Source: Alnus glutinosa
Lineage: Eukaryota; Streptophyta; Magnoliopsida; Fagales; Betulaceae
Reading direction: 5' to 3'
DNA length: 64,000 bases
Assembly: GCF_958979055.1 (NCBI RefSeq)
Contig: NC_084894.1
Span: forward strand, 26,434,116 to 26,498,115
A program made the position numbers and the translations under genes. Shown here piece after piece: positions 60,759-64,000 of the stretch (position 1 is the stretch's first letter; each line of letters opens with the position of its first letter). The notes beneath the pieces were generated by a model. It had not been told where the DNA came from. It worked only from the letters and a program-made list of their open reading frames with translations, and did no database searches.

Positions 60759-63700
60759 TATCCTGGTTTAGGTTAGAGTTTAGCTTCCTACTTCTGCTTC
60801 TGATTCTGCTGCTATTTCTGCTCTCTTTTGCCGCCACAAAGAGCTGGGAAGTGGGAAGTTCGAATTGGAACGTGCGGGGAGACTGTTGGAGCGCTTCTTA
60901 TAGCGAATGTGGATCGGCCATATGGAGGAGCGACGAACCAAAACGACGTCATTTCAAAAGATTAGTCTTTTTTTTTTTTTTTTTTTTTCCGACGAGCAAA
61001 TGCCAATCACAAAAAAGGGTCAAGGTGGGTCCTTGTTATTCTTGATCCCAAATTGGAGATTATTATTTTTAATAAAATATTTTTCGGTATTTGATTATGC
61101 TTGAAAATTTTGACCAACCGTCAAATATTTTCAATCAAAGACAGAACACTTCGTTATGCGTAAAATGGTTTATGTATTCGTTCTTAGCTTAACACATGGA
61201 TTAGATGGTTTAAGATGCCTTCAATAATTGGATGGGATCTGTCAATTTCCTTGAAGGTTCTAGACTTCTAGCTTTAGATAGTGATTGAGGTTCCTTTCAA
61301 TTCTCTAAATTTGTAAGGGCTTGCAATTCTTTAATCCATACCATTCATTCAAAATGAATGGCTTAACTTCAGTCATATAAGCATTCAAAATAAGAAAAAG
61401 AACAAAAAAATAAATAAATAACAAAAGTGAAGGACCACCCAAAGATTTGCTTGGAGTGGGCTGACCACTTCCCCTCACCTTTTAAAAGATGGCCAGTCAC
61501 CTTCATAACTACTTAGAGGTAGTTAATCACCAAAAAAAAGAAGACTATAGAGGATGGTTATATTATTTTGATTTTTTGTTCATTTTTTTGAATTTTTATT
61601 TGTGTCAATCCTTTGAGTGTTAATGTGGCTCTATCTAAATCATTCATTTTTTATTTTTATTTTTTATTTTTAATTGAATGGACTGAATTGAATAAATTGT
61701 GATTTGTGGGTATGTAATTATTTAAAACTTGTAAGCCCCTGTATTCTGTAGAATTGTAAGGGATCTCGTGGATGATTGTCAGAGAATCATCTAAATAATA
61801 ATGCCTTATTTGACAACGTTTTTTTTTTTTTTTTTTTTTTTTTTTGTATAATTTTTGTTTTTTAACAAAAAAAAAAAAGAAAAAAAAATACTAACCAATA
61901 ACTCTAACACAAAATACATATATTATTTTCATGTTAATATCACATCATGACATTTTTTAACCAAAAAATAAAAAATATCCTCTAATTTTTATTTTATTTT
62001 TTATCAAAACCTAATACGTACCTGACCCAAAATTGATTATTGGCCATAAATATTGTCATTAATTATCATTCATGTGATAGCTCAAACCCCTGAGCCAGTG
62101 GTACATATGTGCACAGATATCTCCCCCTTTAGATTGATGAGTGACATTTTGACAGATAATACCCACACAAAAAAAATATATATATGAAGTAAAAGTATTG
62201 TGTTCCAACTTTAAAGGAGTTACTTAAAAAATAAAAAAAATAAAAAAAATAACTCTGATGACTACCAGAAATTGGTGAGTCACTTTCAAACGGATATTAC
62301 AAACCTGCTTACATATGCCCTCAAAGCATTGGAAATGACATGTGGGGAATATGTTGCCCAAAAATAGAGTTGAGGGACAATTATATGATGGAAGGACCGA
62401 TCTCAATCATCTCATGGTGCAGACATGTTTGTCTTGCTCTTGTGTAGGATACGGGATAACGTAAGGTTGATAATTTTTTATACAATTTTAAATTTGATAT
62501 GAATTTAATATAAAATTAATATGTTAAGGTCAAAGAATTTGATCTGTTTAATTAAATGGGTTGAGTTAGCATTGCTTTATATAGTCGTTTACCTATACCT
62601 TAACATGACAATTTTTTTACAAGACATGCGAACTCAATATGAACCCAATACAAAATTATGAGGTTAGAGTTAACGGGTCTTACCCGTTTAATTTAATGGG
62701 TCAAGTTATGGTTGACTTATAATCTTATATTCATGTCTCGACATGCGAATACAAATTTACACTCTTATGAATTAGAATGAGGATCTTATTATTAAGTTGC
62801 TTAACTTCTACAAACAATATAGTTTAAGAGGGATCAAGATTCGAGAATTCTGACAAATAATTAAAAAGGATCCCGATCCATTTAAGAGAGGATTTGCAAA
62901 ACCTATTTGTTTTATACAAGTGAATCTAACATTTTAAGCTGCTAAAAAATAAATATAAACCTCAAAATTTTGTTCAAATTTCATAGAAATTCAACCATGC
63001 ATCCTAATAATAGGGGATTTTGAATCCAGGATATGGGGTGAATATGATTGTTGTGAACAAAATTGGCTCACAAGTCACAACTCGTCTTCTTTCCGTGTAC
63101 ATTCGTCATTCGGGATCAAGTCGTGGATGCGTGGCACAAAATGGTACGTAAATTTCCACAGAATCGACGCCGGCCTGTTGTCTCGGCTCTCAAGTGTCAA
63201 CTTGTTTATGTGATGGAGTTATCATCGTTTTAAAGGTGGTGGTTTTTTTTTTTTTTTTTTTTTTTTTACATGAGAAAAAATTATAGAAAGCTACTTCGAT
63301 GAAATTGAGATAGATATTAAGACAGTTCCTTTTCATCAGAATCAAATTTGTGTTCATGCAAGAAGCACATAATTGTGGAGCATAATTTTTTTTTTTTTTG
63401 GATTTATGGATTATTTATCAGGTTTCTGTTTCAAGCACAAAACTCCATCACTTAATATTATATAAAAGGGGGGGAAAAAAAAAACAACGCATAAAATGAC
63501 AAAAAAGATTTATTTATTTGCAAATTGCAATGAAGTGTCTCTGTCTTCAAATTGGATTTTTAAGAATTACATTTCTTTCGTTTTCTTCCCTTTTTATTAT
63601 TATTATTATTTTGACAAAAAAATGCTTAATACTTTTTAAGAGTTTGAAGAGATAAGGTTTTTAAAAAATAAAGGAGCCAACAAACATGTAGTTTAAAGAG

Positions 63701-64000
63701 TATGTTTGTGCGCACTAAATTATTATTTTCATTCGACTATCGTCATGCGTTTTTAAGTGATTTTTTTTTTTTTTTAAAAAATGACTAAGAAAATAAAAAG
63801 TCACTTAAAACACGTCATGTTAGTTGGTATAAAATGAATGTGATTATGTTGCGTGCTTGTGTTTTTTGAGAACGTGTTTAGGGTTTGGTCATAGACAAAG
63901 CCTCGGAATAAAGCTTCATTGGCCTCCCTATGGTGGTGGATAATGGGTATTCGAGGTACCCTACCTCCTAAGATCAACTGCAATAGTGGAGGATGTAATG
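60759..64000. other. Upstream region of the cis-prenyltransferase gene and AT-rich intergenic DNA
   Basis: The first about 200 bp are the presumed promoter/leader and contain AAAACGACGTCATTT (60,939-60,954), an ACGT-core palindrome also typical of dispersed repeats. Beyond are T runs (60969-60988, 61820-61845, 63241-63267), A runs and AT-rich DNA. No gene, RNA or complete element was recognised. Confidence 0.5.

Noticed and set aside
1..64000. tRNA, rRNA, CRISPR arrays, operons
   Set aside because: None seen; the window is plant nuclear DNA and nothing folded or repeated in a way that supports them by eye.

Overview
This is a plant nuclear window: AT-rich, GT-AG introns, TIR-type NLR genes (absent from most monocots), long A/T and dinucleotide runs, and many small transposons. 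It fits a core eudicot, perhaps a woody rosid; the species cannot be named from the sequence alone.

Layout. (1) 0-6.6 kb, + strand: the last WRKY-like exon of a gene that starts left of the window, then a complete TIR-NB-ARC-LRR-C-JID gene (TNL1). (2) 6.6-13.5 kb: transposon remnants, including a CACTA-like element (7763-9077) and two MITEs with clear target-site duplications. (3) 13.7-17.9 kb, +: an NPC1-type non-specific phospholipase C in 3 exons. (4) 22.2-23.7 kb, +: an AMT1 ammonium transporter in 2 exons. (5) 24.7-29.2 kb, -: an AIRP2-type RING E3 ubiquitin ligase in 5 exons. (6) 31.2-40.2 kb: a near-identical 4.5-kb direct tandem duplication, followed by a copied scrap of the cis-prenyltransferase gene end and a third, diverged partial copy split by a 4.2-kb L1-type LINE. 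(7) 49.0-55.3 kb, +: a second WRKY-like plus TNL block (TNL2), with a 2-bp frameshift before its C-JID exon. (8) 57.2-60.8 kb, -: a cis-prenyltransferase in 3 exons. (9) 60.8-64 kb: AT-rich sequence with no gene seen.

Main discovery candidate. In both TNL blocks the last WRKY-like exon ends in a phase-1 GT donor, and the TIR exon begins after a polypyrimidine-CAG acceptor that needs phase 1. In TNL2 the whole chain (five WRKY-region exons, TIR, NB-ARC, LRR) reads in frame from one ATG at 49020, and the TIR exon has no ATG of its own. This predicts a WRKY-TIR-NB-ARC-LRR receptor with the WRKY module at the N terminus, opposite to the C-terminal WRKY of Arabidopsis RRS1. The WRKYGQK core has been lost, while one exon pair keeps the complete zinc finger, as expected for a decoy-like integrated domain or for a decaying one. 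The two copies carry different lesions or unusual residues: TNL1 lacks the sensor-1 arginine, TNL2 is frameshifted before C-JID, and both lack the Asp of MHD. The housekeeping genes between them appear unrelated in function.
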